The notes under the pieces were generated by a model. The model was not told the origin of the DNA, made no database searches, and worked only from the letters and a program-made list of their open reading frames with translations. Both the position numbers and the translations under genes were made by a program. DNA of 64,000 bases, from NCBI RefSeq assembly GCF_011765465.1, contig NZ_CP050265.1:2892425-2956424 (forward strand), in the 5' to 3' direction. This DNA is from Erythrobacter sp. (GTDB lineage: Bacteria; Pseudomonadota; Alphaproteobacteria; Sphingomonadales; Sphingomonadaceae). This document shows, piece by piece, positions 17,602 to 26,872 of the stretch. How positions within the stretch are numbered: the stretch's first letter is position 1; every line of letters begins with the position of its first letter.

Positions 17602-17951
17602 GGGCTATCATCCGCCGCGCCGCCGCCCTGCTCGTCGCCTTGGCCTGCGCCGCGGGCCAGCCTGCCTTCGCCGAGCCCGAATCAGCGCGCGTCTTCGTCC
17701 TCGAAGCCGATCTCGAAGGCATCGAAGGCGATGCAAACGCCGCGATGGATAACGCCCTCGTCTTCGCCCGCCGGCGGCTGGAGGTCGTGGGCCGTCCCTT
17801 CCGGATCGAGCGCGAAGGCGCGCGCCGCGTCGCGGTGGAGATCGCCGCGCCCGATGCCCGCGACAGGATCGAGGACGTGTTCGGTATCCCGCCGGACATA
17901 GACATCCGGCTGGTCGCAGAGCGCCCCTCCGGCCAACCCGAAGCCGACTGA
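17598..17951 (+). CDS. Small periplasmic protein resembling the SecD P1 head domain
   Basis: 117 residues starting at GTG 17598, overlapping the hisN stop by four bases. A signal peptide (IIRRAAALLVALACAAG, cleavage after FAEP region) is followed by a region whose pattern (ALVFARRRLEVVG, then FRIEREGARRVAVEIA, then RIEDVFGIPPDIDIRLV) resembles the repeated-helix-strand unit of the SecD/SecDF periplasmic P1 domain. It lacks the membrane domain of SecD. The role is unknown; a stand-alone P1-like protein might bind a translocated chain, but that is inference. Confidence 0.65.
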   Translation: MRAIIRRAAALLVALACAAGQPAFAEPESARVFVLEADLEGIEGDANAAMDNALVFARRRLEVVGRPFRIEREGARRVAVEIAAPDARDRIEDVFGIPPDIDIRLVAERPSGQPEAD

Positions 17952-17985
17952 GGCACCTCCTGCGCTTTCGTCCGTTGGCCTTCAC

Positions 17986-18759
17986 ATGGAAAAGACAATC
18001 GCGATAACCGGGGCGGGGCAGGGCATTGGCCGGGCCTGCGTCCTCCATTTCCTCGAAAAGGGCTGGCGGGTCGCCGCGCTCGACATCGACGCGGAGGCGT
18101 TGGCCGAACTGGTCGGCGAAGCCTCGCCGAAACGCCTGCTGACCCTGCCCTGCGACGTCGGATCGGAGCGCGAGGTGGCGATAGCCTTCGAGGCGATCGC
18201 CTCGTGGACGAGCACCGCTCCGCTCGCGGCCCTCGTCAACAACGCGGCCATCGCCAATCCCTTCTGCGGGCCGCTGGAAGACCTCGACCTTGCCGACTGG
18301 CAGGCGTGGCTCGACGCGAGCCTCACCGCCGCCTTCCTCTGCTCGCGCGCGGCGCTCCCGCTGCTGCGCGAGGCGGAGCGGCAGACGGGCGAGGCGGCGA
18401 ACATCGTCAACATCTCCTCCACCCGCGCGGTGATGAGCGAGCCCGAAAGCTTCGCCTATGCCGCCTCCAAGGGCGGGATCGACGCGCTGACGCACGCGAT
18501 GGCGGTCTCATTGGGCCCGCAGGTGCGCGTGAACGCGATCCGCCCCGGCTGGATCGAGACGAGGGACTGGCAGAAGGAGGCCGAGCGGCAGGAGGTCGAA
18601 CACCGCGAAAAGGACCGCGCGCAGCACCCGGCGGGCCGTGTCGGCAGGCCGCAGGATATTGCCGAGGCGGTCGAATACCTGATCGGCGCTGGGTTCGTGA
18701 CCGGACAGCACCTCACGGTCGACGGCGGGATGACGGTGAAGATGATCTACGAGGAGTAA
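17986..18759 (+). CDS. SDR-family NAD(P)-dependent oxidoreductase
   Basis: 257 residues, classical short-chain dehydrogenase. Visible: cofactor motif TGAGQGIG (residues 8-15), NNAA (about 87), catalytic Ser in NISSTRAVMS (about 145), YAASK (Tyr about 160, Lys 164), and GRVGRPQDIAEAVEYLI followed by GQHLTVDGGMT near the end. Asp in AALDID after the second strand favours NAD over NADP. The substrate cannot be told. It follows the SecD-P1-like gene by 34 bases. Confidence 0.9.
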   Translation: MEKTIAITGAGQGIGRACVLHFLEKGWRVAALDIDAEALAELVGEASPKRLLTLPCDVGSEREVAIAFEAIASWTSTAPLAALVNNAAIANPFCGPLEDLDLADWQAWLDASLTAAFLCSRAALPLLREAERQTGEAANIVNISSTRAVMSEPESFAYAASKGGIDALTHAMAVSLGPQVRVNAIRPGWIETRDWQKEAERQEVEHREKDRAQHPAGRVGRPQDIAEAVEYLIGAGFVTGQHLTVDGGMTVKMIYEE

Positions 18760-18880
18760 GGGCGTCGGTTTTTAATGGCATCGGCAGCGGAAGCGGACTT
18801 GCCGCTGACGACCCCATTTCGGACAATTGGCGCTGTGCTGACGCATTGCAGCTTTTGACTTTTTCTCGCATGCTGGCTTG

Positions 18881-19645
18881 ATGAATTGGACAACACGAAC
18901 CTTTGCATTCGTCGCCCTAATCGGCGCGGCTGTTTGGGGCGCAGCATGTCGGGACTTTACTGCCGGATCGGCGTCTGCTCCAGAGGGCGACAGCGCGGTA
19001 TCGGTGACCATTGCGCAACTTCGCTCAAGTCCTGGCGACTTTGCAGGGAAATGGGTCAAGCTCACAGGCCAGCTAAGCGAGTGCTATGGCTGGGAGTGTT
19101 CATTGTGCCCCGACACGATGAACAATGATGTTCGCAACGAAGACAGGTGTCTTCCGCTCAGCTTCCGCCCCTTGATCGAAGGCACGGGGTTTGGTGCTGC
19201 TGAACAGGAGAACGTATTTCGGTTCTCGAAAGTCGTTTTGGTGGCGACGTTCGATCCGTCATGCTGGGAGGAAGGGGGCTGTCTGGATCGCCAGACGGTT
19301 CTGCGTGAAGCTGAAGTGATAACGGTCCGCGAGCGACGCGCGGGATCTGCCGGCCTTTGGCTGCAAGGTAGATCGACACTGACGGAGATATCCGGGGACG
19401 AAGCGATCAAGCTGCGGTCGGCGGCACAACTCGCAGGCTATCCAGATGGCCCGCCGATCAAGGTTTTTCAATCTGGAGGTTCGGATCGCAGAACGGTGGT
19501 CTGCTGGTCACCTGTTGGTGCGAATGACGAGCCCGGTGCTTGGCCTACGTCGCTGGAGGGAGCTCTCTACGCCAAAAGCACGCTCGACTTCTTTCATTGC
19601 AACGAAGTCAAGAAGGTCGGCGAGCAGCTCGTCCTGCAGGTATAA
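18881..19645 (+). CDS. Putative lipoprotein of atypical composition
   Basis: 254 residues from ATG 18881. The N-terminus (MNWTTRTFAFVALIGAAVWGAAC) looks like a lipoprotein signal, with the lipidated Cys at residue 23. The mature part contains VTIAQLRSSPGDFAGKWVKLTGQL, similar to periplasmic OB-fold-like proteins, and many Cys: CYGWECSLC, CLPLS, CWEEGGCL, VVCWSP, FHCNEV. Disulphides are likely. GC content and codon use are visibly lower than in the flanking genes, suggesting recent acquisition. No family assigned. Confidence 0.7.
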   Translation: MNWTTRTFAFVALIGAAVWGAACRDFTAGSASAPEGDSAVSVTIAQLRSSPGDFAGKWVKLTGQLSECYGWECSLCPDTMNNDVRNEDRCLPLSFRPLIEGTGFGAAEQENVFRFSKVVLVATFDPSCWEEGGCLDRQTVLREAEVITVRERRAGSAGLWLQGRSTLTEISGDEAIKLRSAAQLAGYPDGPPIKVFQSGGSDRRTVVCWSPVGANDEPGAWPTSLEGALYAKSTLDFFHCNEVKKVGEQLVLQV

Positions 19646-19772
19646 CCGTATCGGCCTCTTCGTCCGATCGGATGCAAGCAGCCATTCGCCTATCCACCCA
19701 CATCCGGTCATTGGGACAATCTTCGGCGAAAGCCTGCTAGCTGCCGGTCCTTCTTAAAGCGGTGAGGGCCAG

Positions 19773-19798
19773 ACCTTCGACAAGCTCAGGATAAGCGG
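19773..19798. repeat. Sphingomonad intergenic repeat (CTTCGACAAGCTCAGG type)
   Basis: The stretch ACCTTCGACAAGCTCAGGAT and its continuation AAGCGG match the short intergenic motif that recurs many times in sphingomonad and related genomes (CCTTCGACAAGCTCAGG followed by (A/G)TGAGCGG). Only one copy is in this window. It lies just upstream of the GGCT-like gene. Recognition is from memory of the motif. Confidence 0.6.
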
Positions 19799-19815
19799 AT
19801 AGTGCTGTTCGCAGC

Positions 19816-20232
19816 ATGACCCAGCCGACCTACCTCTTCTTCTACGGCGTGCTGCGCGAAGGCGTGGGCGACTGGCCCTTCCTTGCCGGGCTCGGGATGG
19901 GCTCTCAGGCGAGCGTCGAGGGCGCGCTCTTCGCCATTCCCGATGCCAAGGGCTGGTATCCCGCGCTGGTGCTCACGCGCGCGGGCCACGCGACCAACGT
20001 GGTCGGCTCGCTGCACGATGCGGGGGAGGTGGACCTTGCGGTGCTCGATGCCTTCGAGGGGCCGCAATACGAACGCATGGCGGTCCCGGTCGACGGCTGG
20101 CAGGCGGGCGGGAACGAGGCGCAGGCCTATGTCTGGACGGGCGAGCTTCCCGAGGGCGCGGAGCCCATCCACCACGGCGATTTCGTCCGCTGGCTCGCGG
20201 AAACCGGGCGACGGGCCTACGCGGGCGAATAG
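19816..20232 (+). CDS. Gamma-glutamylcyclotransferase-like (AIG2-family) protein
   Basis: 138 residues. The signature FFYGVLREG (YGxLR type, residues 8-15) opens the protein. VEGALFAIPDAKGWYPALV, VGSLHDAG and the helix LAVLDAFEGPQYERMAVPV contain the conserved Glu of the cyclotransferase fold, and QAYVWTG closes it. The family breaks gamma-glutamyl amine or peptide bonds; the exact substrate is unknown. The preceding base run contains a sphingomonad repeat. Confidence 0.85.
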   Translation: MTQPTYLFFYGVLREGVGDWPFLAGLGMGSQASVEGALFAIPDAKGWYPALVLTRAGHATNVVGSLHDAGEVDLAVLDAFEGPQYERMAVPVDGWQAGGNEAQAYVWTGELPEGAEPIHHGDFVRWLAETGRRAYAGE

Positions 20233-20479
20233 GGGCTTTCCTACTGGCCGGAGCCGCGTCATGCTCCGCCCCGGGCCTTCCCGGCGCGCCGCGATGCCGA
20301 AGTCACTGCGCACCGAACCACCGCGTATGATCGGCGCGAACTATCGCCCCCGAATCGCTTGCAAACCTGCGCGAAACCGCTATGTGGCGCTCCTTCGCCG
20401 ACACAGATCGTAGCGTTCGGCCTGGCGACAAGGGCTGCCAGGGCTGATCCGATGTGTCTCTGAACTCAAGGAGATGAAA

Positions 20480-20683
20480 ATGCCCAAGATGAAGACCAAG
20501 AGCGGTGTGAAGAAGCGCTTCAAGATCACCGCGACGGGCAAGGTCAAGCACGGTGTCGCGGGCAAGCGCCACCGCCTGATCAGCCACAATGCGAAGTATA
20601 TCCGCCAGAACCGCGGCACCACCCTGCTTTCCGAGGCCGACACCAAGACGGTCAAGAAGTGGGCGCCCTACGGGTTGGATTGA
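20480..20683 (+). CDS. rpmI: Ribosomal protein L35
   Basis: 67 residues of a basic protein: [15 protein letters not shown], the heart [13 protein letters not shown], and the end KKWAPYG. Start ATG 20480 has AAGGAG six bases upstream; an earlier in-frame ATG at 20474 lies inside that spacing. rplT follows as usual, but infC is not upstream here. A possible promoter TTGCAA (20359) / TATGTG (20381) with 16-base spacing lies in the 247-base gap before it. Confidence 0.96.
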   Translation: MPKMKTKSGVKKRFKITATGKVKHGVAGKRHRLISHNAKYIRQNRGTTLLSEADTKTVKKWAPYGLD

Positions 20684-20701
20684 TTAGCGTCTGACGACGC
20701 T

Positions 20702-20783
20702 GCCAAGCCTGCCCTCGCCCCCGCCCTTCCGCCCTTGATGGTATCCTTCCGGGTGGAAGGGCGGGGGCGAGGGCAGGCTTGGC
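20702..20783. repeat. 29-bp perfect inverted repeat between rpmI and rplT
   Basis: Left arm 20702-20730 (GCCAAGCCTGCCCTCGCCCC and continuing) and right arm 20755-20783 are exact reverse complements over 29 bases. The 24-base loop 20731-20754 separates them. In RNA this would form a very stable hairpin between two co-transcribed ribosomal protein genes. There is no T tract. It may be a mobile palindromic unit or a regulatory or processing site. Confidence 0.85.
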
Positions 20784-20810
20784 CCATGTGACTGAAAGGA
20801 ACACGAAGAC

Positions 20811-21170
20811 ATGCCTCGCATCAAACGCGGTGTTACCACCCGCGCCAAGCACAAGCGGATCCTCGACCAGGCCAAGGGCTATCGCGGTCGCCGCAAGAAC
20901 ACCATCCGCGTCGCCCGCCAGGCGGTCGAGAAGGCCGGCCAGTACGCCTATCGCGACCGCAAGGTGAAGAAGCGCAATTTCCGCGCCCTGTGGATCCAGC
21001 GCATCAACGCCGCCGTGCGCGCCGAAGGGCTGACCTATTCGCAGTTCATGCACGGCGTGAAGCTCGCCGGGATCGAACTCGACCGCAAGGTGATGGCCGA
21101 CCTCGCCATGAACGAGGAAGCCGCCTTCAAGGCGATCATCGCCCAGGCCAAGGACGCGCTCCCCGCCTGA
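20811..21170 (+). CDS. rplT: Ribosomal protein L20
   Basis: 119 residues, standard length. [18 protein letters not shown] opens the protein, followed by [33 protein letters not shown] sequence and a C-terminal [15 protein letters not shown] block. It binds 23S rRNA early in large-subunit assembly and in some bacteria represses its own operon. ATG 20811 is preceded by GAAAGGA. It is separated from rpmI by a long hairpin. Confidence 0.96.
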   Translation: MPRIKRGVTTRAKHKRILDQAKGYRGRRKNTIRVARQAVEKAGQYAYRDRKVKKRNFRALWIQRINAAVRAEGLTYSQFMHGVKLAGIELDRKVMADLAMNEEAAFKAIIAQAKDALPA

Positions 21171-21199
21171 TCCGGCTTGTTCCTTCAGGGAGCATGAGA

Positions 21200-21247
21200 C
21201 GGGCCCCCGACCGCCATGGCGTCAGCCGTGGCGGCGGGGGCCCGCTT
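21200..21247 (+). terminator. Terminator-like hairpin after rplT
   Basis: Arms CGGGCCCCCG (21200-21209) and CGGGGGCCCG (21235-21244) pair over 10 bp, and inner arms CCGCCA / TGGCGG extend the stem past a one-base bulge. CTTCGTT follows. It lies 30 bases after the rplT stop. Confidence 0.65.
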
Positions 21248-21313
21248 CGTTCCGGGCGCGCGGCACGCGGCGGCCTATTGTAAATCCGCGCCATCTGCGG
21301 CACATCTTCGCGC

Positions 21314-22228
21314 ATGGGGGATATCGAACTCGTCGGCGAACCGGCCCGTTCGACCGGCGGCGCAATGCCGCTGGTCCGCAGCCGCTTCCACCCGCCGCCC
21401 GAACGGTTCGAAGGCTGCTTCACGACTTTCTACCACCTCGATCTCGACACCGGCACGGGCGGCCCGGTCGAGGATTACCTCCAGCCCGAATGGAGCAATA
21501 TCCGCTTTTTCGCCGGTGCCTGTCCCGAGGCCGAGATCGGCACCTCGCGGGTCGAGGACACGCGCTTCACCGCGACCGGGCCAAGCTCGCGCCCGTGCCA
21601 TTTCCGGCTCGGCACTTCGCGGATGTGGGGCATCGGGTTCCTGCCCGTCGGCTGGGCGCGCTTCATCGAGGCCGATGCCGAGAGCCTCGCCAATGTCGTG
21701 TGCGACGGCGCGGCCCATCCCGCCTTCGCCCGCTTCGCCCCGCTCGCCGGGGTGCTGTGCGATCCCGAAGCCACGCTCGAGGAGCAATACGACGCGATCC
21801 TTGAGGCGATGGACCGGCTGATGCGGCCCAATCGCGACGAGCCCAAGATCGTGCGCGTCCACCAGGCGCTGGTGTCCGGCGAATGCGCGACCGTTTCGCA
21901 GCTCGCCGATGCGGGCGGCATGAGCATCCGCACGCTCGAGCGGGTCTGCGCGCGCTATTTCGGCTTCACGCCCAAGCTGCTGATGCGCCGCCAGCGCTTC
22001 ATGCGTAGCCTCACCGCGTTCATGCTGCGCGAAGGCTCGCGCTGGACCGAGGCGATGGACGGGGAATACCACGACCAGGCCCAGTTCAGCCGCGAATTCC
22101 GCGAGTTCATGACGATGAACCCGAGCGAATACGCCGCGCTCGACCACCCGATCCTGTCGGCCTTCATGGAAGCGCGGGCAAAGGCGTGGGGCAGCGCCGC
22201 GCAGACGCTCGACAAGCCTGCGCGCTAG
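21314..22228 (+). CDS. AraC-family regulator, first of a tandem pair
   Basis: 304 residues. The C-terminal AraC helix-turn-helix (about 195-290) includes VSQLADAGGMSIRTLERVC, RYFGFTPKLLMRRQRFMRSL and DQAQFSREFREFMTMNPSEY. The N-terminal domain is about 190 residues with DYLQPEWSNIRFFAG and GTSRMWGIGFLPVGWARFIE. It is clearly paralogous to the next gene in both halves. It is transcribed alone after the rplT terminator, 102 bases before its paralogue. The ligand and targets are unknown. Confidence 0.88.
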   Translation: MGDIELVGEPARSTGGAMPLVRSRFHPPPERFEGCFTTFYHLDLDTGTGGPVEDYLQPEWSNIRFFAGACPEAEIGTSRVEDTRFTATGPSSRPCHFRLGTSRMWGIGFLPVGWARFIEADAESLANVVCDGAAHPAFARFAPLAGVLCDPEATLEEQYDAILEAMDRLMRPNRDEPKIVRVHQALVSGECATVSQLADAGGMSIRTLERVCARYFGFTPKLLMRRQRFMRSLTAFMLREGSRWTEAMDGEYHDQAQFSREFREFMTMNPSEYAALDHPILSAFMEARAKAWGSAAQTLDKPAR

Positions 22229-22330
22229 GCGGTCGCAACCGGGCTAACGGGACTTGTCACTTCATTCCGGCCAGGCGGCGGATAGGATGGCAAGGCACGC
22301 GGGCGAGGCGATGGGAAGGAGGGGCGAGAC

Positions 22331-23239
22331 ATGACAGGACCAGCGGCCGGGCCGTCGATCACGGTGCGCTTCGCCCTGCCGCGCGAAGAACTGCGGCCCT
22401 TCGTGACGACCTATTATTACACCGAGGCGCGCTGTTCGAAGCGCGAGCCGGTGCTCGAGGATTACCTCCATCCCGAATGGCCCAACCTGCGCTTCATCGC
22501 GGCGAACCCCTGCGAAAGCGCGATCGGCGCGGAGGACCTGCGCCCCGTGCCCGCTTTCGCCGCGACCGGGCCGACCAGCCGCCCGACCCGTTTCCGTCTC
22601 GGCTCGGGAAGGATGTGGGGGATCGGCCTGATGCCGCTCGGCTGGGCCGCGCTGGTCGAGGCGCAGGCTGGCGATTATGCCGACCGCTTCGTCGATGGAG
22701 AGGCCGATCCCGCCTTTGCCGCCTTCCATCCGCTCGCGCGTGAGCTGGCGGGAGGGGAGACGGGCTTTGCCGAAGGGCTCGCGCTGATCGAGGCGCACAT
22801 GGACCGCGTGCTCGCCGCTCGCGAGGCGGGCCGCGCGGCCGACCATGCCGCGATCCGGGCGGTCAATGCGGCGCTGGTCGATCCCGAACTCGCCAGCGTG
22901 GCCGAACTCGCCGAGCGTGTGGGCATGAACGTGCGCTCGCTCGAACGGCTCGCGCGGCGCGCCTTCGGCTTCACGCCCAAGCTGCTGCTGCGCCGTCAGC
23001 GGTTCCTGCGCAGCCTCGCCCAGTTCATGCTCGACCCCTCGCTGAAATGGCTCGAGGCGCTCGATTGCCAGTATCACGACCAGGCCCACTTCGTGCGCGA
23101 CTTCAAGCGGTTCATGGGCATGAACCCGAGCGTCTACGCCAGGCTCGACAAGCCCTTTCTCGTCGCCGCCGCGCGGGCGCGGATGGAGATTGCGGGGGCG
23201 GCGGTGCAGGGGCTCCACCGGCCCGAAAGCAGCTCCTGA
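22331..23239 (+). CDS. AraC-family regulator, second of a tandem pair
   Basis: 302 residues with the same plan as its upstream neighbour: DYLHPEWPNLRFIAANP, GSGRMWGIGLMPLGWAALVE, then SVAELAERVGMNVRSLERLA, RAFGFTPKLLLRRQRFLRSL and DQAHFVRDFKRFMGMNPSVY. Similarity over the whole length marks a local gene duplication followed by divergence in the ligand-side domain. The start ATG follows GGAGGGGCGAGAC. Targets unknown. Confidence 0.88.
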   Translation: MTGPAAGPSITVRFALPREELRPFVTTYYYTEARCSKREPVLEDYLHPEWPNLRFIAANPCESAIGAEDLRPVPAFAATGPTSRPTRFRLGSGRMWGIGLMPLGWAALVEAQAGDYADRFVDGEADPAFAAFHPLARELAGGETGFAEGLALIEAHMDRVLAAREAGRAADHAAIRAVNAALVDPELASVAELAERVGMNVRSLERLARRAFGFTPKLLLRRQRFLRSLAQFMLDPSLKWLEALDCQYHDQAHFVRDFKRFMGMNPSVYARLDKPFLVAAARARMEIAGAAVQGLHRPESSS

Positions 23240-23342
23240 CCGCTAAACCGGGCCCGCGCGGGCAAAGGCGCTTTGCATGGCGGGCGATTTGCCGCTAGCG
23301 GACCCGCTCGTTTCCGACAAACTGCCGATCGAACCCGAATCC

Positions 23343-24443
23343 ATGACCGACCTCACATCCCGCAAGGACGAAGCGCTCGCCGCGATTGCCGCCGCGAGCG
23401 ACCTCGCGCAGCTCGACGAAGCGCGCGTCGCCGCGCTCGGCAAGAAGGGCTGGGTGAGCCTCGAGCTGAAATCGCTCGGCCAGATGAGCCCCGAAGAGCG
23501 CCAGCAGGCCGCCCCCGCGATCCAGGCGGTCCGCGGCGAAATCGCCGATGCGATCGCGGCGAAGAAGGACGCGCTCGAAGCCGCCGCGCTCGAGGCGCAG
23601 CTGGCGAGCGAGACGATCGACCTGACCCTGCCCGCACCGCAAGCGCCGCGCGGCACGGTCCACCCGGTCAGCCAGGTGATGGACGAACTGGCGGAGATCT
23701 TCGCCGATCTCGGCTTTGCGGTCTCGACGGGGCCGGAGATCGAGGACGACTGGCACAATTTCACCGCGCTCAACATGGACGAGAGCCATCCGGCGCGGGC
23801 GATGCACGACACCTTCTATTTCCCTGATGCGGCGCCTGATGGCGGGAAGATGCTGCTCAGGACTCACACCTCGCCGGTGCAGATCCGCTCGATGGTGGAG
23901 CAGGGCGCGCCCTTGCGGATCATCGCGCCGGGGCGGGTCTATCGCAGCGACAGCGACATGACGCACACGCCGATGTTCCACCAGATCGAGGGACTGGTGA
24001 TCGACAAGGACATCCACCTCGGCCACCTGAAATGGACGCTGGAGACCTTCCTCAAGGCGTTCTTCGAGCGCGACGATATCGTCCTGCGCCTGCGCCCGAG
24101 CTATTTCCCCTTCACCGAACCGAGCGTCGAGGTCGATGTCGGCTATTCGATGGAAGGCGGCCGCCGGGTGGTCGGTGGCTCGGGCGACGATCCGGGCCAT
24201 GCGTGGATGGAAGTGCTCGGCAGCGGCATGGTCAACCCGCGGGTGATCGAATTCGCCGGGCTCGATCCGGCCGCATGGCAGGGCTTCGCCTTCGGGACGG
24301 GGGTGGATAGGCTCGCCATGCTCAAATACGGAATGGACGACCTGCGCGCCTTCTTCGACGGGGACCCGCGCTGGCTTGCGCATTACGGCTTCTCGCCGTT
24401 CGACCAGCCGACGCTTTCCGCAGGCGTGGGAGTGCGGCCATGA
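23343..24443 (+). CDS. pheS: Phenylalanine--tRNA ligase alpha subunit
   Basis: 366 residues. An N-terminal coiled coil (residues 1-95) binds tRNA. The class II catalytic core includes [17 protein letters not shown], motif 2 region [63 protein letters not shown] (in parts), and motif 3 [20 protein letters not shown] 23343 is used, not 23277, because the preceding residues have no family match. Its stop overlaps the pheT start (ATGA), so the two subunits are translationally coupled. Confidence 0.97.
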   Translation: MTDLTSRKDEALAAIAAASDLAQLDEARVAALGKKGWVSLELKSLGQMSPEERQQAAPAIQAVRGEIADAIAAKKDALEAAALEAQLASETIDLTLPAPQAPRGTVHPVSQVMDELAEIFADLGFAVSTGPEIEDDWHNFTALNMDESHPARAMHDTFYFPDAAPDGGKMLLRTHTSPVQIRSMVEQGAPLRIIAPGRVYRSDSDMTHTPMFHQIEGLVIDKDIHLGHLKWTLETFLKAFFERDDIVLRLRPSYFPFTEPSVEVDVGYSMEGGRRVVGGSGDDPGHAWMEVLGSGMVNPRVIEFAGLDPAAWQGFAFGTGVDRLAMLKYGMDDLRAFFDGDPRWLAHYGFSPFDQPTLSAGVGVRP

Positions 24444-26854
24444 AGTTCTCGCTCACCTGGCTGAAGGATCACCTCGAAACCGAGGCATCGCTCACGGAAA
24501 TCCTCGCCGCCCTGAATGCGATCGGGCTCGAGGTCGAGGGGGTCGAGGACCCGTCCGAAAAGCTCGCCGGTTTCCGGATCGCCCATGTGCTGACGGCGGA
24601 AAAGCATCCCGATGCGGACAAGCTGCAGGTGCTCACCGTCGATGCAGGCCCGGACGTGAACGATGGCAAGCCCCTGCAGGTCGTGTGCGGCGCGCCCAAT
24701 GCGCGTGCGGGGATGAAGGGCGTGCTCGGCCTTCCCGGCGCGGTGGTCCCGTCGAACGGCATGGAACTGCGCAAGGCGGCGATCCGCGGGGTCGAATCGA
24801 CCGGCATGATGTGTTCGGTGCGCGAGCTCGACATCGGGGATTCGCACGAGGGCATTCTCGAACTGCCCGAGGACGCGACGACGGGGCATCCCTTTGCGGA
24901 CTACCAGGGTTCATCGCCGGTGATCGAGGTCGCGGTGACGCCGAACCGGCCCGATTGCATGGGCGTCTACGGCATCGCCCGCGATCTTGCGGCGGCGGGG
25001 CTGGGGACATTGAAGCCGATCGCGATTCCGGATTTCGAGGCTTCCGGCGAATGTCCGGTTGAGATCCGCACCGACGACCCCGAAGGCTGCCCGGCCTTTT
25101 ACGGGCGCATCATCAAGGGCGTGACCAACGGCCCCTCGCCCGACTGGCTGCAGCAGCGGCTCAAGAGCGCGGGACAACGGCCGATCTCGCTGCTGGTGGA
25201 CCTCACGAACTACCTGATGCTCGCCTATGGCCGCCCGGCGCACGCCTATGACTGCGCGAAGCTTTCGGGCGCGGTCCATGCGCGGCGGGCAAAGCCGGGC
25301 GAGAAGGTGCTCGCGCTGAACGAGAAGACCTACACACTCGACGACAGCATGGTCGTGATCGCGGACGAACGCGAGGTCCACGACATCGCCGGGATCATGG
25401 GCGGGGAGAATTCGGGCGTTGCGGACGATACAACCGACGTCCTGCTCGAAATCGCGTATTTCGACCCGGCGCGCATCGGCGTTACCGGTCGCAAGCTCGG
25501 CCTCGCCTCCGACGCGCGCACGCGGTTCGAGCGCGGGGTCGACCCGGCCTTTCTCGACACCGGACTCGACCTGTTGACCGGCCTGATCGTCGAACTGGCA
25601 GGCGGGCAGCCGAGCGAAGTCGTGCGCGCCGGTTCGCCGCCGTCCGAACCCAAGCTCGTCGCCTTCGATACCGGCCTGACGCAGCGTCTGGGCGGGGTCG
25701 ATGTGCCCGAGGATGAGCAGAAGCGCATCCTCGAAAGCCTCGATTTCAGCGTCGACGCCGAGTGGAACGTGACCTGCCCGCTGCGCCGCCACGACATCGA
25801 AGGCCCGGCCGACCTCGTCGAGGAAGTCGTCCGCATCCACGGCCTCGACAAGGTCGAAAGCGTCGCCCTGCCGCGGGCGGAAGGCGTCGCCCGCCCGACC
25901 GCCACGCCGCAGCAGGTGATGGAGCGCCGCCTGCGCCGCGCCGCCGCCGCGAGCGGGCTCGACGAGGCGGTGACGTGGTCCTTCCTTCCCGAAGCCGAAG
26001 CCGCCCATTTCGCGCCCGAGGGCGAGGCGCTGTGGAGCCTCGAAAACCCGATCAGCGAAGACCTGAAGGTCATGCGTCCCTCGCTGCTGCCCGGCCTTCT
26101 CATGGCTGCCAAGCGCAACGCCGACCGCGGTGCGGCGGCGACCCGGCTGTTCGAATTGGGGCGGCGCTACTTCCGCTCACAGGACGGGACCAGCGACGAA
26201 AAGCCGACGCTGGGCATCGTTCTTGCGGGCGAGAAGACGCCGCGCGGCTGGGCCACCGGCAAGGCCGCGATGTTCGATGCCTTCGACGCCAAGGCCGCCG
26301 CGATGGCCCTGCTCGAGGCGGCGGGCGCGCCCATCGGCAATCTCATGGTGATGGGCGAAGCGGGGCCGCAGTTCCATCCCGGCCGGTCTGCGACGCTGAG
26401 GCTCGGCCCGAAGAACGTGCTCGCCCGCTTCGGGATGCTGCACCCGGCAACGCTCCGCGCCTTCGACATGGACGGACCCGTCGCGGCGGTCGAACTCTTC
26501 CTCGACGCCATCCCCGCGAAGAAGGCCGCGAAAGGCCCGGTGAGCTTCGCCCGGCCCGGTTTCACCCCGCCCGCGCTGCAGGCGGTGACGCGCGATTTCG
26601 CCTTCCTCGTTCCCGACGACGTCGCAGCGGGCGACCTGCTGCGCGCGGTCCAGGGCGCGGACAAAGCGAACATCGTCGCCGCGCGCGTCTTCGACCTCTT
26701 CACCGGGGAGGGCGTGCCTGAGGGGAAGAAGTCGCTCGCGATCGAGGTGACGCTTCAGCCCACCGACAAGAGCTACAAGGACGCCGAGATCAAGGAGATC
26801 GCCGACAAGGTGGTCGCAGCGGCGGCCAAGCTGGGGGCGGAACTGCGCGGCTGA
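24440..26854 (+). CDS. pheT: Phenylalanine--tRNA ligase beta subunit
   Basis: 804 residues, usual length. Domains in order: N-terminal [18 protein letters not shown]; tRNA-binding OB domain (about 40-155, [17 protein letters not shown]); B3/B4 editing domain (about 210-385, with [14 protein letters not shown]); B5 domain (about 405-475); and C-terminal FDX-ACB domain (about 710-803, [12 protein letters not shown]). It forms the alpha2-beta2 synthetase with PheS. prfC follows after 18 bases, probably in the same transcript. Confidence 0.97.
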   Translation: MKFSLTWLKDHLETEASLTEILAALNAIGLEVEGVEDPSEKLAGFRIAHVLTAEKHPDADKLQVLTVDAGPDVNDGKPLQVVCGAPNARAGMKGVLGLPGAVVPSNGMELRKAAIRGVESTGMMCSVRELDIGDSHEGILELPEDATTGHPFADYQGSSPVIEVAVTPNRPDCMGVYGIARDLAAAGLGTLKPIAIPDFEASGECPVEIRTDDPEGCPAFYGRIIKGVTNGPSPDWLQQRLKSAGQRPISLLVDLTNYLMLAYGRPAHAYDCAKLSGAVHARRAKPGEKVLALNEKTYTLDDSMVVIADEREVHDIAGIMGGENSGVADDTTDVLLEIAYFDPARIGVTGRKLGLASDARTRFERGVDPAFLDTGLDLLTGLIVELAGGQPSEVVRAGSPPSEPKLVAFDTGLTQRLGGVDVPEDEQKRILESLDFSVDAEWNVTCPLRRHDIEGPADLVEEVVRIHGLDKVESVALPRAEGVARPTATPQQVMERRLRRAAAASGLDEAVTWSFLPEAEAAHFAPEGEALWSLENPISEDLKVMRPSLLPGLLMAAKRNADRGAAATRLFELGRRYFRSQDGTSDEKPTLGIVLAGEKTPRGWATGKAAMFDAFDAKAAAMALLEAAGAPIGNLMVMGEAGPQFHPGRSATLRLGPKNVLARFGMLHPATLRAFDMDGPVAAVELFLDAIPAKKAAKGPVSFARPGFTPPALQAVTRDFAFLVPDDVAAGDLLRAVQGADKANIVAARVFDLFTGEGVPEGKKSLAIEVTLQPTDKSYKDAEIKEIADKVVAAAAKLGAELRG

Positions 26855-26872
26855 TCCCGCGCCCCGAATGCC

